Below, piece after piece: positions 17,929-27,795 of a stretch of DNA of 64,000 nt (position 1 is its first letter; every line of letters begins with the position of its first letter). The position numbers were made by a program, and so were the translations under genes. Below the pieces are notes generated by a model that did no database searches, was not told where the DNA came from, and was given only the letters and a program-made list of their open reading frames with translations. This DNA comes from Acinetobacter guerrae (GTDB taxonomy: Bacteria > Pseudomonadota > Gammaproteobacteria > Pseudomonadales > Moraxellaceae). The DNA is taken from the NCBI RefSeq assembly GCF_009372255.1, contig NZ_LXGN01000034.1:338837-402836 (forward strand), read 5' to 3'.

Positions 17929-18690
17929 TTATTCCAATATTTGTGAGAAATACGCATCTAAAATATTGTAGTGATGAATGTTTTTAAGCTCGGTAAAACT
18001 CACCAAGTCCTGATCAATGCTGCGCCTTTGTTCAAAATAATGACGACTTTGCCATTTCAGTTCATCCAATTCTTGTTTTCCGCAATAAATGCGATAAGTT
18101 TTTTTAAACCGATCAAGTACAGAAATCGGGCTAAACTTCATAATTTCATTTTCAGATAAACTCAGCGCTGCATTTAAATGAGTATTTTGAATCGGTGCCA
18201 GATCATAAATTCCACTTAATAATGCAGCTTCAGTGATTAAAGGGTGATCAAGTGCCATCGCCGCCAAGTGCGCACCCGCTGAATGTCCGACCAGTAAGAC
18301 CTGATTGGTGATCCAAGCTTGTTGTTGAAGAAAATCCAGTGCTGCTTTCACTTGAACAACCATTTCACCAAGCCGACTATGCGGTGCTAAATCATATTCA
18401 AGCAGAACGCATTGCATGTCTTTAGCCAATACCTCAGCCGCAATAAATGCAAAATCCGATTTATCACACCATTGCCAATAACCGCCATGTAGAAAAATTA
18501 AAGTTTTCTTTGCATGATCTAAAGGGAAATAATCAAAATTAGCGCGTTGCTGTTCAGCATATTGAATATCCCGAATGCAGTGATGCTGCTGATAACTCAA
18601 AAGACTACGCTTTTGAAAAGCAATGAGGATCTCTTGCTCATTGCTAACTGTTCTGGAATTATCGTAGAGTCTCATCGGATAACCCTGCAT
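17929..18690 (-). CDS. Alpha/beta-hydrolase, kynurenine formamidase-like
   Basis: The 253-residue alpha/beta hydrolase has the oxyanion motif HGGYW (about residue 70), the nucleophile elbow GHSAGA (about 136), an Asp candidate in KQELDE and a His in IHHYN near the end. HGGYW plus GHSAGA is the signature of eukaryote-type N-formylkynurenine formamidase, not the metal-dependent bacterial KynB. Its start overlaps the permease stop (TAATG), so it is translationally coupled, and kynU lies upstream in the operon. An ATG 15 bp downstream is an alternative start. Substrate inferred. Confidence 0.75.
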   Translation of the reverse strand: MQGYPMRLYDNSRTVSNEQEILIAFQKRSLLSYQQHHCIRDIQYAEQQRANFDYFPLDHAKKTLIFLHGGYWQWCDKSDFAFIAAEVLAKDMQCVLLEYDLAPHSRLGEMVVQVKAALDFLQQQAWITNQVLLVGHSAGAHLAAMALDHPLITEAALLSGIYDLAPIQNTHLNAALSLSENEIMKFSPISVLDRFKKTYRIYCGKQELDELKWQSRHYFEQRRSIDQDLVSFTELKNIHHYNILDAYFSQILE

Positions 18691-20099
18691 TAGTTTTCTG
18701 ATATCTTTTCTTTATTGGGAAGGTCTATCCTTGTTGCGGTTGGTCTTAAGTAAAAAAATAGCACTAGAATCAAAATAAATGGTAAGCCAAATTGTAGGGT
18801 CGATTTAAATTCATGCGTAAACCATGTGGTGATGGTAATACTCAAAATACTAACAAGACCAAAAATTGAAATTAAACTGCTCGCAGGTATTCTAAATTTC
18901 AATGCAATTTTATTTTTGGCTAAATTTTTTCTAAAAAATAAATGGGTGACAAAGATACTGCCCCAAGTAAATAAAGCACCAAACATGGATAAAGCAATCA
19001 TGATCGGAAAAGCTGAAGCAGGATCTATAGTATAAACCACACTTGCAACCCCAATCCCCGTCGCAGAAAGTAAGAGCGCATTCATCGGGACACCATTACT
19101 ACGAATTTTTCCGAAAATTTTGGGTGCATCACCAGCACGAGATAAACTAAATAACATCCGCGTTGAGATATATAACATACTGTTCATGGCAGAGAGAGCA
19201 GCCACAATTACAATAAAATTCAGAATACTATCAGCATATGGAATTCCCACTATTTTCATGACCATCACAAATGGGCTAGTTGCGTCTTTGCCAATCAGTA
19301 CCGTCCACGGCACTAAAGCCACAATTAAAGATAAAGAAAGTAGGTAGAATAAAATTAAGCGGATGGCTGTGCTTTTAAAAGCATATTTGACAGCTTTTTC
19401 AGGGTTAGATGCTTCACCCGCAGCTACAGCAATCATTTCAATACTTAAATAGCTAAAGATTGAAATAATAACGCCGATCCAGACACCACTAAAACCGTTG
19501 GGAAAAAAACCACCATGTGCAGTGAGATTGAATACAACATGGCTACTTTGTTGATGATTTTGGGTCAGAATAGCTATCGCTAAAAGTATAAATGCAATAA
19601 TGGCGAAGATTTTAATGGTTGAAAACCAGTACTCGACCAAACCAAATGCCTTAACACTATAAGCATTAACTGCCAGTAATGTCCCAGAAAAAAAAAGGAT
19701 CCAGACCCATGAAGATACATGCGGAAACCACATTTTCATATAATCGGCGACTGCGGTAATTTCTGTTCCAACAGCCAAAACAATACACGCCCAATAACTA
19801 TAGCGAACTAAAAAGCCAGCCAAGGGCCCAATATAATGCTCCGCATAAGCACCAAAAGAACCTGATGTAGGATGTTGAACCGTCATTTCAGCTAAACACG
19901 CCATTAACGCGAAAGCAATCAATCCGCCAATGGCATAACTTAAAATCACCGCTGGCCCTGCAAAACTGATGGCAAACTTACTTCCCATAAATAGCCCAGT
20001 TCCAATTGCGCCGCCAATCGCAATCATACCCATTTGCTTTGCAGTTAACTTTTTATGTAATCCCGCTTCACGAGATTGAATCTTATTAAAATTATCCAT
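18690..20099 (-). CDS. Amino-acid permease (APC/AAT family) of the kynurenine cluster
   Basis: The 469-residue inner-membrane protein has about 12 hydrophobic helices. Its N-terminus (MIAIGGAIGTGLFMGS) and a central IEMIAVAAGEASNPEKA are hallmarks of the AAT group (AroP, PheP, GabP, ProY). Strong ribosome site AGGAG. It lies 46 bp after kynU and is coupled to the formamidase gene. Transport of kynurenine or tryptophan is inferred from the neighbours. The sequence alone only says amino-acid/proton symport. Confidence 0.87.
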   Translation of the reverse strand: MDNFNKIQSREAGLHKKLTAKQMGMIAIGGAIGTGLFMGSKFAISFAGPAVILSYAIGGLIAFALMACLAEMTVQHPTSGSFGAYAEHYIGPLAGFLVRYSYWACIVLAVGTEITAVADYMKMWFPHVSSWVWILFFSGTLLAVNAYSVKAFGLVEYWFSTIKIFAIIAFILLAIAILTQNHQQSSHVVFNLTAHGGFFPNGFSGVWIGVIISIFSYLSIEMIAVAAGEASNPEKAVKYAFKSTAIRLILFYLLSLSLIVALVPWTVLIGKDATSPFVMVMKIVGIPYADSILNFIVIVAALSAMNSMLYISTRMLFSLSRAGDAPKIFGKIRSNGVPMNALLLSATGIGVASVVYTIDPASAFPIMIALSMFGALFTWGSIFVTHLFFRKNLAKNKIALKFRIPASSLISIFGLVSILSITITTWFTHEFKSTLQFGLPFILILVLFFYLRPTATRIDLPNKEKISEN

Positions 20100-20145
20100 A
20101 AGGCTCTCCTAGCCATATACAGATTTTGAAAGTGACCTTTAAGCT

Positions 20146-21396
20146 TTAGGTCACTGCTGCCCGAACCAAATAGCTTTCATTTTTCCATTCGTTATGAAGC
20201 ATGATGGCTTTTAATTGTTGAACAGCTTGCCAAATATCTTCAAAGCCAAGATATAAAGGTGTTACACCAAAACGTAATACTTCTGGTTCACGATAATCAC
20301 CAATGACACCACGCGCGATTAACGCCTGAATAATTTCATAGCCATGTGCATGGCGATAACTGACATGACTACCTCGATCATGCTGATCTAATGGAGTAAT
20401 CAGTTCAAAACCGAATTCGGCACATTCCTGATGCACTAAAGCAATAAATAAATCGGTAAGTTTTAGTGATTTTGCACGAATTTTCTGCATTGATGTTTTC
20501 AGAAAAATATCCAATCCACATTCAATCAAACTCATGGAAATAATTGGCTGCGTTCCACATAAATAACGGCGAATACTATCAGCCGGTTGATAATGTTGCG
20601 CCATATCAAATGGCTTCTTATGCCCCCACCACCCCGATAAAGGTTGCCAAAATTTTTCGGTATGTTTGGCATTAACCCAAAGTAAAGCTGGTGAACCTGG
20701 GCCACCATTTAGATATTTATAAGTACAACCAATTGCAAAATCACTTTCCGACTGATTTAAATCCATGGCTACTGCACCAACTGAATGACACAAATCCCAA
20801 ATGACCAAAGCATTTGCCGCATGTATCTGACGGTTAATATCAGTCATGTCATATAAATAACCAGTACGATAATTCACATGGGACAAAACTACGACCGCAA
20901 CCTCTGAGGCTAAAACCTCAGCTAAATCATCTGCGCCATTGATTAATTCAATTCGATAACCTTGATTGATCAGGTCAATAAAACCTTCAATGATATAAAT
21001 ATCAGTGGGAAAAACTTCTTTCTCAGCCACAATCACTTTCCGATCAGGATATTTTTCAGCCTGAATTTTTACCGCAGCAGACAAAACCTTAAAAAGGTTT
21101 AAAGTTGTGGAGTCTGAAATAATGGTTTCACCAGCATTTGCACCAATCAATTGCCCAACTTTATCGCCCAAACGTGTAGGCAACCCCCACCAATCTGCTT
21201 TATTCCAGCTATTAATTAAATCCTCACCCCATTGCTGCTGAATAATATGCTGTGCATAAGCCAGTGATTTTTTGGGTCTAGCTCCCAAAGAATTGCCATC
21301 CAGATAAACCACGCCCTCAGGCAATACAAATTCATCTTTTAAATGTTTTAACTCGTCTTCTTCATCCCAATAACAGCATTGTTCATGTGTAATCAT
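20146..21396 (-). CDS. kynU: Kynureninase
   Basis: This PLP enzyme cleaves kynurenine to anthranilate and alanine in tryptophan catabolism. The 416 residues show the kynureninase hallmarks VYLDGNSLGARPK (about residues 30-42), the DLCHSVGAVAMDL stretch and the PLP lysine in CTYKYLNGGPGSPA (about 230). A GGATGG ribosome site precedes the ATG. First gene of the four-gene operon kynU, permease, formamidase, porin. No tryptophan 2,3-dioxygenase gene is in the window. Confidence 0.93.
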   Translation of the reverse strand: MITHEQCCYWDEEDELKHLKDEFVLPEGVVYLDGNSLGARPKKSLAYAQHIIQQQWGEDLINSWNKADWWGLPTRLGDKVGQLIGANAGETIISDSTTLNLFKVLSAAVKIQAEKYPDRKVIVAEKEVFPTDIYIIEGFIDLINQGYRIELINGADDLAEVLASEVAVVVLSHVNYRTGYLYDMTDINRQIHAANALVIWDLCHSVGAVAMDLNQSESDFAIGCTYKYLNGGPGSPALLWVNAKHTEKFWQPLSGWWGHKKPFDMAQHYQPADSIRRYLCGTQPIISMSLIECGLDIFLKTSMQKIRAKSLKLTDLFIALVHQECAEFGFELITPLDQHDRGSHVSYRHAHGYEIIQALIARGVIGDYREPEVLRFGVTPLYLGFEDIWQAVQQLKAIMLHNEWKNESYLVRAAVT

Positions 21397-21497
21397 CTAA
21401 GGTTCCATCCTGATCTTAATCAAATTTACCATTCGATTTTATCACGGCATTTTTTATGATTTATTCGATAATTTATATTAAAAACACTTTAAAACAG

Positions 21498-21517
21498 TAT
21501 ATTATTCTAATAATATA
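21498..21517. promoter_or_regulatory. Candidate operator in the kynU-kynR intergenic region
   Basis: A perfect palindrome with 9-bp arms (TATATTATT, 2-nt centre, AATAATATA) lies 24 bp before the kynR start and about 100 bp before kynU. AT-rich dyads are typical of Lrp/AsnC binding sites. Binding is inferred. Confidence 0.4.
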
Positions 21518-21540
21518 AAATTTATTTAAATTTAATTCGA

Positions 21541-21996
21541 ATGATGAATATTGATACCATTGACCATAAAATTCTTAATTTTCTACAAAAAGATGCACGT
21601 TTAAGTAATCAGGAACTCGCAGATTTAGTCAATCTATCGGCTTCTGCTTGTCATCGGCGAGTAAAAATTTTGGAATCAAATGGAATTATTGAAAAATATC
21701 AAGCAAAGATTAATTATGAAAAATTGGGCATCAAAATAGAAGCTATGGTTGAAATTAAACTGGCGCAATTGAGTGAAAATGAACACAATGCATTTTTGGC
21801 TCAAATTGATCGTTTCGAAGAAGTCATCAATGCCTATATCATTACGGGCGATTCAAATTACGTGTTACATGTCGCAACGCAAGACTTAAATGCTTTTTCT
21901 CAGTTTATTGTACATAAACTCAATAAAGTCAAAGGTATTATGAATATCAATTCTAAAATCATTTTAGAAAAAGTGATTCAGAAAAGCATAGTGTAA
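21541..21996 (+). CDS. kynR: Lrp/AsnC-family regulator, probable KynR
   Basis: The 151-residue protein has an N-terminal winged helix-turn-helix (about 5-60: DHKILNFLQKDAR, LADLVNLSASACHRRV) and a C-terminal RAM ligand domain (about 65-145). Divergent placement from the kynureninase operon matches KynR, which activates kyn genes in response to kynurenine in Pseudomonas. An AT-rich palindrome lies between the two starts. The role as local regulator is inferred from position. Confidence 0.85.
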   Translation: MMNIDTIDHKILNFLQKDARLSNQELADLVNLSASACHRRVKILESNGIIEKYQAKINYEKLGIKIEAMVEIKLAQLSENEHNAFLAQIDRFEEVINAYIITGDSNYVLHVATQDLNAFSQFIVHKLNKVKGIMNINSKIILEKVIQKSIV

Positions 21997-22041
21997 TGTT
22001 AGATTGCATAAATAAAGCTTCTGATTGAAAATACGCCCCAT

Positions 22042-22470
22042 TCAATCCAAGAATTTTCTAAAATACTTCGGCGCATCTTCATAGCCTTGAGCAAGATAAA
22101 ACTGATGCGTCTGCTTTCGATGATCACTTGAATGTAATTCCATTCGATCACAGCCACGCTGTCGTGCAATCTCTTCGGCAGAGTCTAACAATACCTGACC
22201 AACTTTTTGTCCTCTAAATTTTTCATCGACACACAAATAAGCGACCCGTGCAAAATCACCTTCTATAGCAATTTGCGCAATAATACTCAAAGATAAAAAT
22301 CCTACAACCTCATGCTCAATTTGAGCAACAAAAATATATTGATGAGGATCATGCATAAATGCCTTGATTTTTTGTGAAATGAAATCAATCGATTGAGCAT
22401 AACCCAATTGATCCAGTAGAGGTTGTAATGCTTGGGCATCTTCTAGTTTTGCTTCACGTATTTGCACCAC
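22042..22470 (-). CDS. GNAT-family acetyltransferase
   Basis: The 142-residue protein has the GNAT fold with acetyl-CoA-binding motif A (VDEKFRGQKVGQVLLDSAEE, about residues 82-101) and a motif B region ending in YLAQGYEDAPKYFRK. Such small stand-alone acetyltransferases act on diverse amines. The substrate cannot be told. It stands alone between the kynR gene and a terminator belonging to the OsmC gene. Confidence 0.83.
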   Translation of the reverse strand: MVQIREAKLEDAQALQPLLDQLGYAQSIDFISQKIKAFMHDPHQYIFVAQIEHEVVGFLSLSIIAQIAIEGDFARVAYLCVDEKFRGQKVGQVLLDSAEEIARQRGCDRMELHSSDHRKQTHQFYLAQGYEDAPKYFRKFLD

Positions 22471-22509
22471 AGTAATTCCTTCTTTATCTTTTGATGATAT
22501 CTAAAAGAA

Positions 22510-22532
22510 AAAGCTGACAGTTTGTCAGCTTT
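22510..22532 (-). terminator. osmC-family gene terminator
   Basis: A 10-bp stem (AAAGCTGACA / TGTCAGCTTT) with a 3-nt loop is followed on the minus strand by TTTTCTTTT, 38 bp after the OsmC-family stop. Confidence 0.85.
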
Positions 22533-22570
22533 AACCTTACAGATTTAATCAAATTATTTTCAAGCTAAAC

Positions 22571-22993
22571 TTATTCAGCTTCAATAATTTCAAAGTCATG
22601 CGTAATATTGACACCACCATCAGACAGCATTTTACTGGCTGAACAATATTTCGCTGCCGAAAGCTCAACTGCTTTTGCCACCTGTTTTTCTTTCACTGCC
22701 TTTCCAGTCACCACAAAGTGCAAATGGATGTCGGTAAAAACTGCTGGAATGGCATCGGCGCGGTCTGCTTTTAACTCACATACGACATTGGTCACATCTT
22801 GACGTGATTTCTTTAAAATAGTCACAATATCAAACGAAGCACACCCACCAAGTCCCATTAAAATCAGTTCCATCGGACGTGGGCCACGGTTTTCACCACC
22901 ATATTCGGCAGAGCCATCCATCACCACTTGATGACCACTTTCAGATTTCGCTTCAAAAGCAACATTCTCTAGCCAATGAACACTTGTTTGCAT
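22571..22993 (-). CDS. OsmC-family protein (YhfA-like)
   Basis: The 140-residue protein has the OsmC/Ohr fold with the conserved region RGPRPMELILMGLGGC containing the peroxidatic-type cysteine (about residue 52), and a second region AAKYCSASKML (about 113-123) with the partner cysteine. It fits the YhfA subgroup better than Ohr, which lacks the long GPRPMELI motif. Probably a thiol-dependent peroxide-reducing or redox protein of the cytosol. It is transcribed divergently from the Crp/Vfr gene, a common arrangement for yhfA next to crp in Gammaproteobacteria. Confidence 0.85.
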   Translation of the reverse strand: MQTSVHWLENVAFEAKSESGHQVVMDGSAEYGGENRGPRPMELILMGLGGCASFDIVTILKKSRQDVTNVVCELKADRADAIPAVFTDIHLHFVVTGKAVKEKQVAKAVELSAAKYCSASKMLSDGGVNITHDFEIIEAE

Positions 22994-23142
22994 TGCAACT
23001 ACCCAAAAAAAATTATAAATTTACATAGTTCTTGTACACTAGCATAAAATGAGTTGATAAGGAATTTCATCTCTTGTGTGTGAATACGCTCATTTAGGTC
23101 TTGTGCGATCTTTTTTATATATCCTAATCGGAAAACTTAAGC

Positions 23143-23850
23143 ATGACGTCAAACTTTTCACAACTCAGCACCGATGCTTTGTCTCCAGGTCAACTACCAG
23201 AGTCAGTCAAGGCGCTTTTAAAACGTGCTCATATTAATCGCTATCCAAAACGCACGACAATTGTTGACGCAGGTACTGAATCAAAATCACTTTATTTGAT
23301 TTTGAAAGGCTCCGTTTCAATTATTTTACGTGAAGATGATGAACGTGAAATCGTGGTTGCTTATTTGAATCCTGGAGACTTTTTTGGGGAAATGGGTCTC
23401 TTTGAAGCAAATCCACAACGTACAGCAGAAGTACGTACGCGTGATGTCTGCGAAATTGCTGAAATTTCGTATGACAACTTTCATGAACTCAGCAAGCAAT
23501 ATCCAGATTTAAGTTATGCGGTATTTGCCCAACTGGTACGTCGCCTGAAAAATACCACCCGTAAAGTCACAGACTTAGCTTTTATCGATGTATCGGGTCG
23601 TATTGCGCGTTGTCTCATCGATTTATCAGCTCAACCAGAAGCCATGATTTTGCCGAACGGTCGTCAAATCCGTATTACGCGTCAGGAAATTGGACGTATC
23701 GTAGGCTGCTCACGCGAAATGGTTGGCCGTGTTCTTAAGACACTTGAAGAACAAGGCATGATCGAAACTGATGGTAAAGCGATCCTGATTTTTGATACAT
23801 CATTGGAAGAAAACTCTCTCAATGATACGGATTTCGATGACGAAGAATAA
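23143..23850 (+). CDS. vfr: cAMP receptor protein family regulator (Crp/Vfr)
   Basis: The 235-residue regulator has a cyclic-nucleotide domain (about 25-140) with GDFFGEMGLF and RTAEV forming the cAMP pocket (Arg and the acidic ligands intact). The C-terminal helix-turn-helix RQEIGRIVGCSREMVGRVLK (about 182-201) is close to that of E. coli Crp and P. aeruginosa Vfr. It has a short acidic C-terminal tail. Monocistronic with its own terminator. In Acinetobacter such proteins influence motility and competence; targets are not visible here. Confidence 0.9.
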   Translation: MTSNFSQLSTDALSPGQLPESVKALLKRAHINRYPKRTTIVDAGTESKSLYLILKGSVSIILREDDEREIVVAYLNPGDFFGEMGLFEANPQRTAEVRTRDVCEIAEISYDNFHELSKQYPDLSYAVFAQLVRRLKNTTRKVTDLAFIDVSGRIARCLIDLSAQPEAMILPNGRQIRITRQEIGRIVGCSREMVGRVLKTLEEQGMIETDGKAILIFDTSLEENSLNDTDFDDEE

Positions 23851-23871
23851 GTTTTCATTTTATAAGATAAG

Positions 23872-23902
23872 AAAAGCAAACTTTATGGTTTGCTTTTTTT
23901 TT
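23872..23902 (+). terminator. Crp/Vfr gene terminator
   Basis: A 10-bp stem (AAAAGCAAAC / GTTTGCTTTT) with a 6-nt loop is followed by a run of T residues, 21 bp after the stop. Confidence 0.9.
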
Positions 23903-23999
23903 ATAAAAAATATTTAAGATACAAAAACCTACATACAGCTTAAACGAAATAATTTAAGTTTAAAAATGCTACTTTTCAATCAAAATTAAGGATCAGGTT

Positions 24000-25046
24000 A
24001 TGCAATATCATGCACTGGGTGATTCAGGCATTCAAGTTCCTGAAATTTGTTTAGGTACAATGACGTTTGGAGAACAGAACTCTCAGCCAGAAGCATTTGA
24101 ACAACTTAGCTATGCCCTTGAAAATGGTTTATATTTTTGGGATACCGCAGAAATGTATTCGGTTCCCCCAAAACCTGAAACCTATGGAGCAACTGAAACC
24201 ATTTTAGGCAATTGGTTTGCACAATATGGTCAGCGTGATAAAGTGTTTTTGGCTTCCAAAATTGCAGGGCCAGGTTTTGGTGGTAGCCATATCCGTGAGG
24301 GCAATACTCGATTTGGTAAACACATCGAACAAGCGCTAGATGGCTCTTTAAAGCGATTACAGACTGATTATATTGACCTGTATCAACTGCACTGGCCAGA
24401 ACGTCATACCAACTTCTTTGGAGGTTTAGGCTTCGCCAACGCAGAAGCTGCGACTCACTATGGAATCGAAGCCATGCAAGACACCTTATTGGCACTACAA
24501 AAAGAAATTGAACGTGGACGTATTCGTCATATTGGCTTATCCAATGAAACGCCTTGGGGAACGATGAAGTTTCTACAATTGGCAGAGAAACTTGGTGTTG
24601 CTAAATTTGTGAGCGTGCAAAACCCCTATAGCTTACTAAATCGTAACTATGAAATTGGCATGTCTGAAATTGCCAAATTTGAAGGTATTGGATTGTTGGC
24701 TTACTCACCTTTGGCCTTTGGTTACTTGACAGGCAAATTTCGTCACGGCGCACGTCCAGCCAATGCTCGCGTAACTTTATTTTCACGTTTTACCCGTTAC
24801 AGCAACCCGCAAAGCGAATGGGCAACTGAACAATATGCGCAACTGGCTGAAAAGCATGGTTTGACTCTGACCCAAATGGCACTCGCTTTTATTAAACAAC
24901 AGTTCTTTGTGACCAGTACCATCATTGGTGCAACGAGTTTGGATCAGCTAAAAGAAGATATTCAGGCTTTTGACATTACTTTGGATGAAGCCGTGTTGAA
25001 AGGGATAGAAGATATTCATACTCAACAACCTAACCCCGCTCCTTAA
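24000..25046 (+). CDS. Aldo/keto reductase, Tas-like
   Basis: The 348-residue protein is an NADP(H)-dependent (beta/alpha)8 oxidoreductase. It has LGTMTFGEQNS (about 18-28), FWDTAEMY with the catalytic Asp and Tyr, SKIAGPG with the Lys region, LHWPER with the His, and a C-terminal NADP-binding stretch TSTIIGATSLDQLKEDI. It is closest to E. coli Tas, whose physiological substrate is uncertain. Monocistronic, ending in a good terminator. Confidence 0.9.
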   Translation: MQYHALGDSGIQVPEICLGTMTFGEQNSQPEAFEQLSYALENGLYFWDTAEMYSVPPKPETYGATETILGNWFAQYGQRDKVFLASKIAGPGFGGSHIREGNTRFGKHIEQALDGSLKRLQTDYIDLYQLHWPERHTNFFGGLGFANAEAATHYGIEAMQDTLLALQKEIERGRIRHIGLSNETPWGTMKFLQLAEKLGVAKFVSVQNPYSLLNRNYEIGMSEIAKFEGIGLLAYSPLAFGYLTGKFRHGARPANARVTLFSRFTRYSNPQSEWATEQYAQLAEKHGLTLTQMALAFIKQQFFVTSTIIGATSLDQLKEDIQAFDITLDEAVLKGIEDIHTQQPNPAP

Positions 25047-25051
25047 AACAG

Positions 25052-25080
25052 AACAGGATGCTTGATGGCATCCTGTTTTT
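25052..25080. terminator. Terminator between convergent tas-like and M48 genes
   Basis: A 10-bp stem (AACAGGATGC / GCATCCTGTT) with a 6-nt loop and a T run on the plus strand lies 6 bp after the aldo/keto reductase stop. It probably also stops the convergent M48 transcript. Confidence 0.85.
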
Positions 25081-25094
25081 CTATTTCAATTTCA

Positions 25095-25877
25095 TTAACG
25101 ACGATTATTATAAAGTGTCATCGCTGCTGGCAAATTTTTACGCATATCATTAATACGTTGTACGTTTGAAGGGTGTGTTGATAAGAAAGATGCACCACTA
25201 CCTGCCCCATCTAACTTGTTCATTTTTTCCCATAAGGTAATCGCAGCTTGCGGGTTATAACCAGCTTTTGCCATCAACATTAAACCACCATAATCGGCAC
25301 GACTTTCAAGGCTGCGTGAATACGGTAAACCCACACCAACCTGACTTCCTAGATCCAGCGCGGCTGAACCCAACTGACCAATACTTTCTCCCGCATAAGC
25401 CTTGCCAATATTGAGTGCCAATCCAGTAAGGGCTTCTGCACCAATCTTACTTTTTGAATGTTCTTCTAATGCATGCGTCATTTCATGCCCCATTACCGCA
25501 GCAATTTCAGCATCACTTAGATTGAGTTTATTGACAATACCTGTATAGAACACGACCTTTCCACCAGGGGCCACATAAGCATTCACTGTATCTGACTTAA
25601 TCACAGCAAGCTGCCATTGAAATGGCTGACCTGTTTGATTCATCTGGTTTGCATAAGGAACCAAACGCTGCATCACTGTATTGATACGACGATACGTGAT
25701 AGAGGAAGTATCTAGCTGCCCCTTTTGCTGTGCTTCGGAGGTCATTTTGCTAAAACCTTGCGCAGCTGTTGCATTTAGAGTCGCAGAATCTGCACCCGCC
25801 ATATCTGCGACTGTGGCACAACCACCAAGAGTTAATATGCTGGCAGTTAAAAGACTTATGGCTATTTTTTTATTCAT
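25095..25877 (-). CDS. M48-family metalloprotease lipoprotein
   Basis: The ATG at 25877 is preferred over TTG at 25880 because GAGGAG sits at proper distance. A lipoprotein signal ends in LTLGGC (about residue 20). The M48 zinc motif HEMTHALEEHSK (about 130) and the third ligand Glu in the ESRADYGGLMLM region (about 195) are intact. This is a periplasmic protease of the Oma1/LoiP-BepA group that helps quality control of outer-membrane proteins; at about 260 residues it lacks the TPR domain of BepA and fits LoiP. Confidence 0.88.
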   Translation of the reverse strand: MNKKIAISLLTASILTLGGCATVADMAGADSATLNATAAQGFSKMTSEAQQKGQLDTSSITYRRINTVMQRLVPYANQMNQTGQPFQWQLAVIKSDTVNAYVAPGGKVVFYTGIVNKLNLSDAEIAAVMGHEMTHALEEHSKSKIGAEALTGLALNIGKAYAGESIGQLGSAALDLGSQVGVGLPYSRSLESRADYGGLMLMAKAGYNPQAAITLWEKMNKLDGAGSGASFLSTHPSNVQRINDMRKNLPAAMTLYNNRR

Positions 25878-26027
25878 CAAAACTACTCCTCACAAGACAA
25901 AGCAATTTAACTTGCTGTTTTGACGCGCATTATAGATAAATGTTAAGAACAAATGAGATCAATATCATTAGATTTATGTAATTCTATCTAAAAATAAATA
26001 AAATCCATGAAATTAAACAAATGACAT

Positions 26028-26294
26028 TCATAACAAAATAAAACGCAACAGGTATTTAATTTTATCTTCAAGATTTACATCATTTCTTTTAAACAGCAAA
26101 TAGGCATTTTGCAATAAAATTATAGGCACTATGACACAGGCAATAATGACAGTTAAGCCCATAAATGCAGCCATAAACAAGTTTGGATCATTGGTTTGTA
26201 AAGCAATAATCCACATGGCAATTGTGGGGGCACCACCAATCGCAAATAACAGCGAATAGAAAATTGTTTGTGCAATGTGTGGTTGTAGCTTCAT
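26028..26294 (-). CDS. Small two-helix inner-membrane protein
   Basis: The 88-residue protein has two hydrophobic helices (about 10-33 and 40-67) and a basic C-terminus. No family is recognised. It lies alone between the M48 gene and the purA terminator. Coding potential is supported by amino-acid composition typical of a membrane protein and by an ATG start, but nothing more. Confidence 0.5.
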   Translation of the reverse strand: MKLQPHIAQTIFYSLLFAIGGAPTIAMWIIALQTNDPNLFMAAFMGLTVIIACVIVPIILLQNAYLLFKRNDVNLEDKIKYLLRFILL

Positions 26295-26348
26295 GCCGAC
26301 GTTATTTTCCTGTTTTTATATAAAAAATCAGTTTTATCATAAAAGAAA

Positions 26349-26366
26349 AGCACCTCGTTAGGTGCT
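26349..26366 (-). terminator. purA terminator
   Basis: A 7-bp stem (AGCACCT / AGGTGCT) with a 4-nt loop is followed on the minus strand by TTTCTTTT, about 40 bp after the purA stop. Confidence 0.75.
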
Positions 26367-26406
26367 CTCTTTAGTCGTAATGACAAAGTTTCTACTAAGA
26401 ATAGAT

Positions 26407-27741
<1,335 letters not shown>

Positions 27742-27795
27742 TCATGCTGTTAAAATTGAACGTCTATTTGCTTTGCATGTCTGGCAAATAAACCC

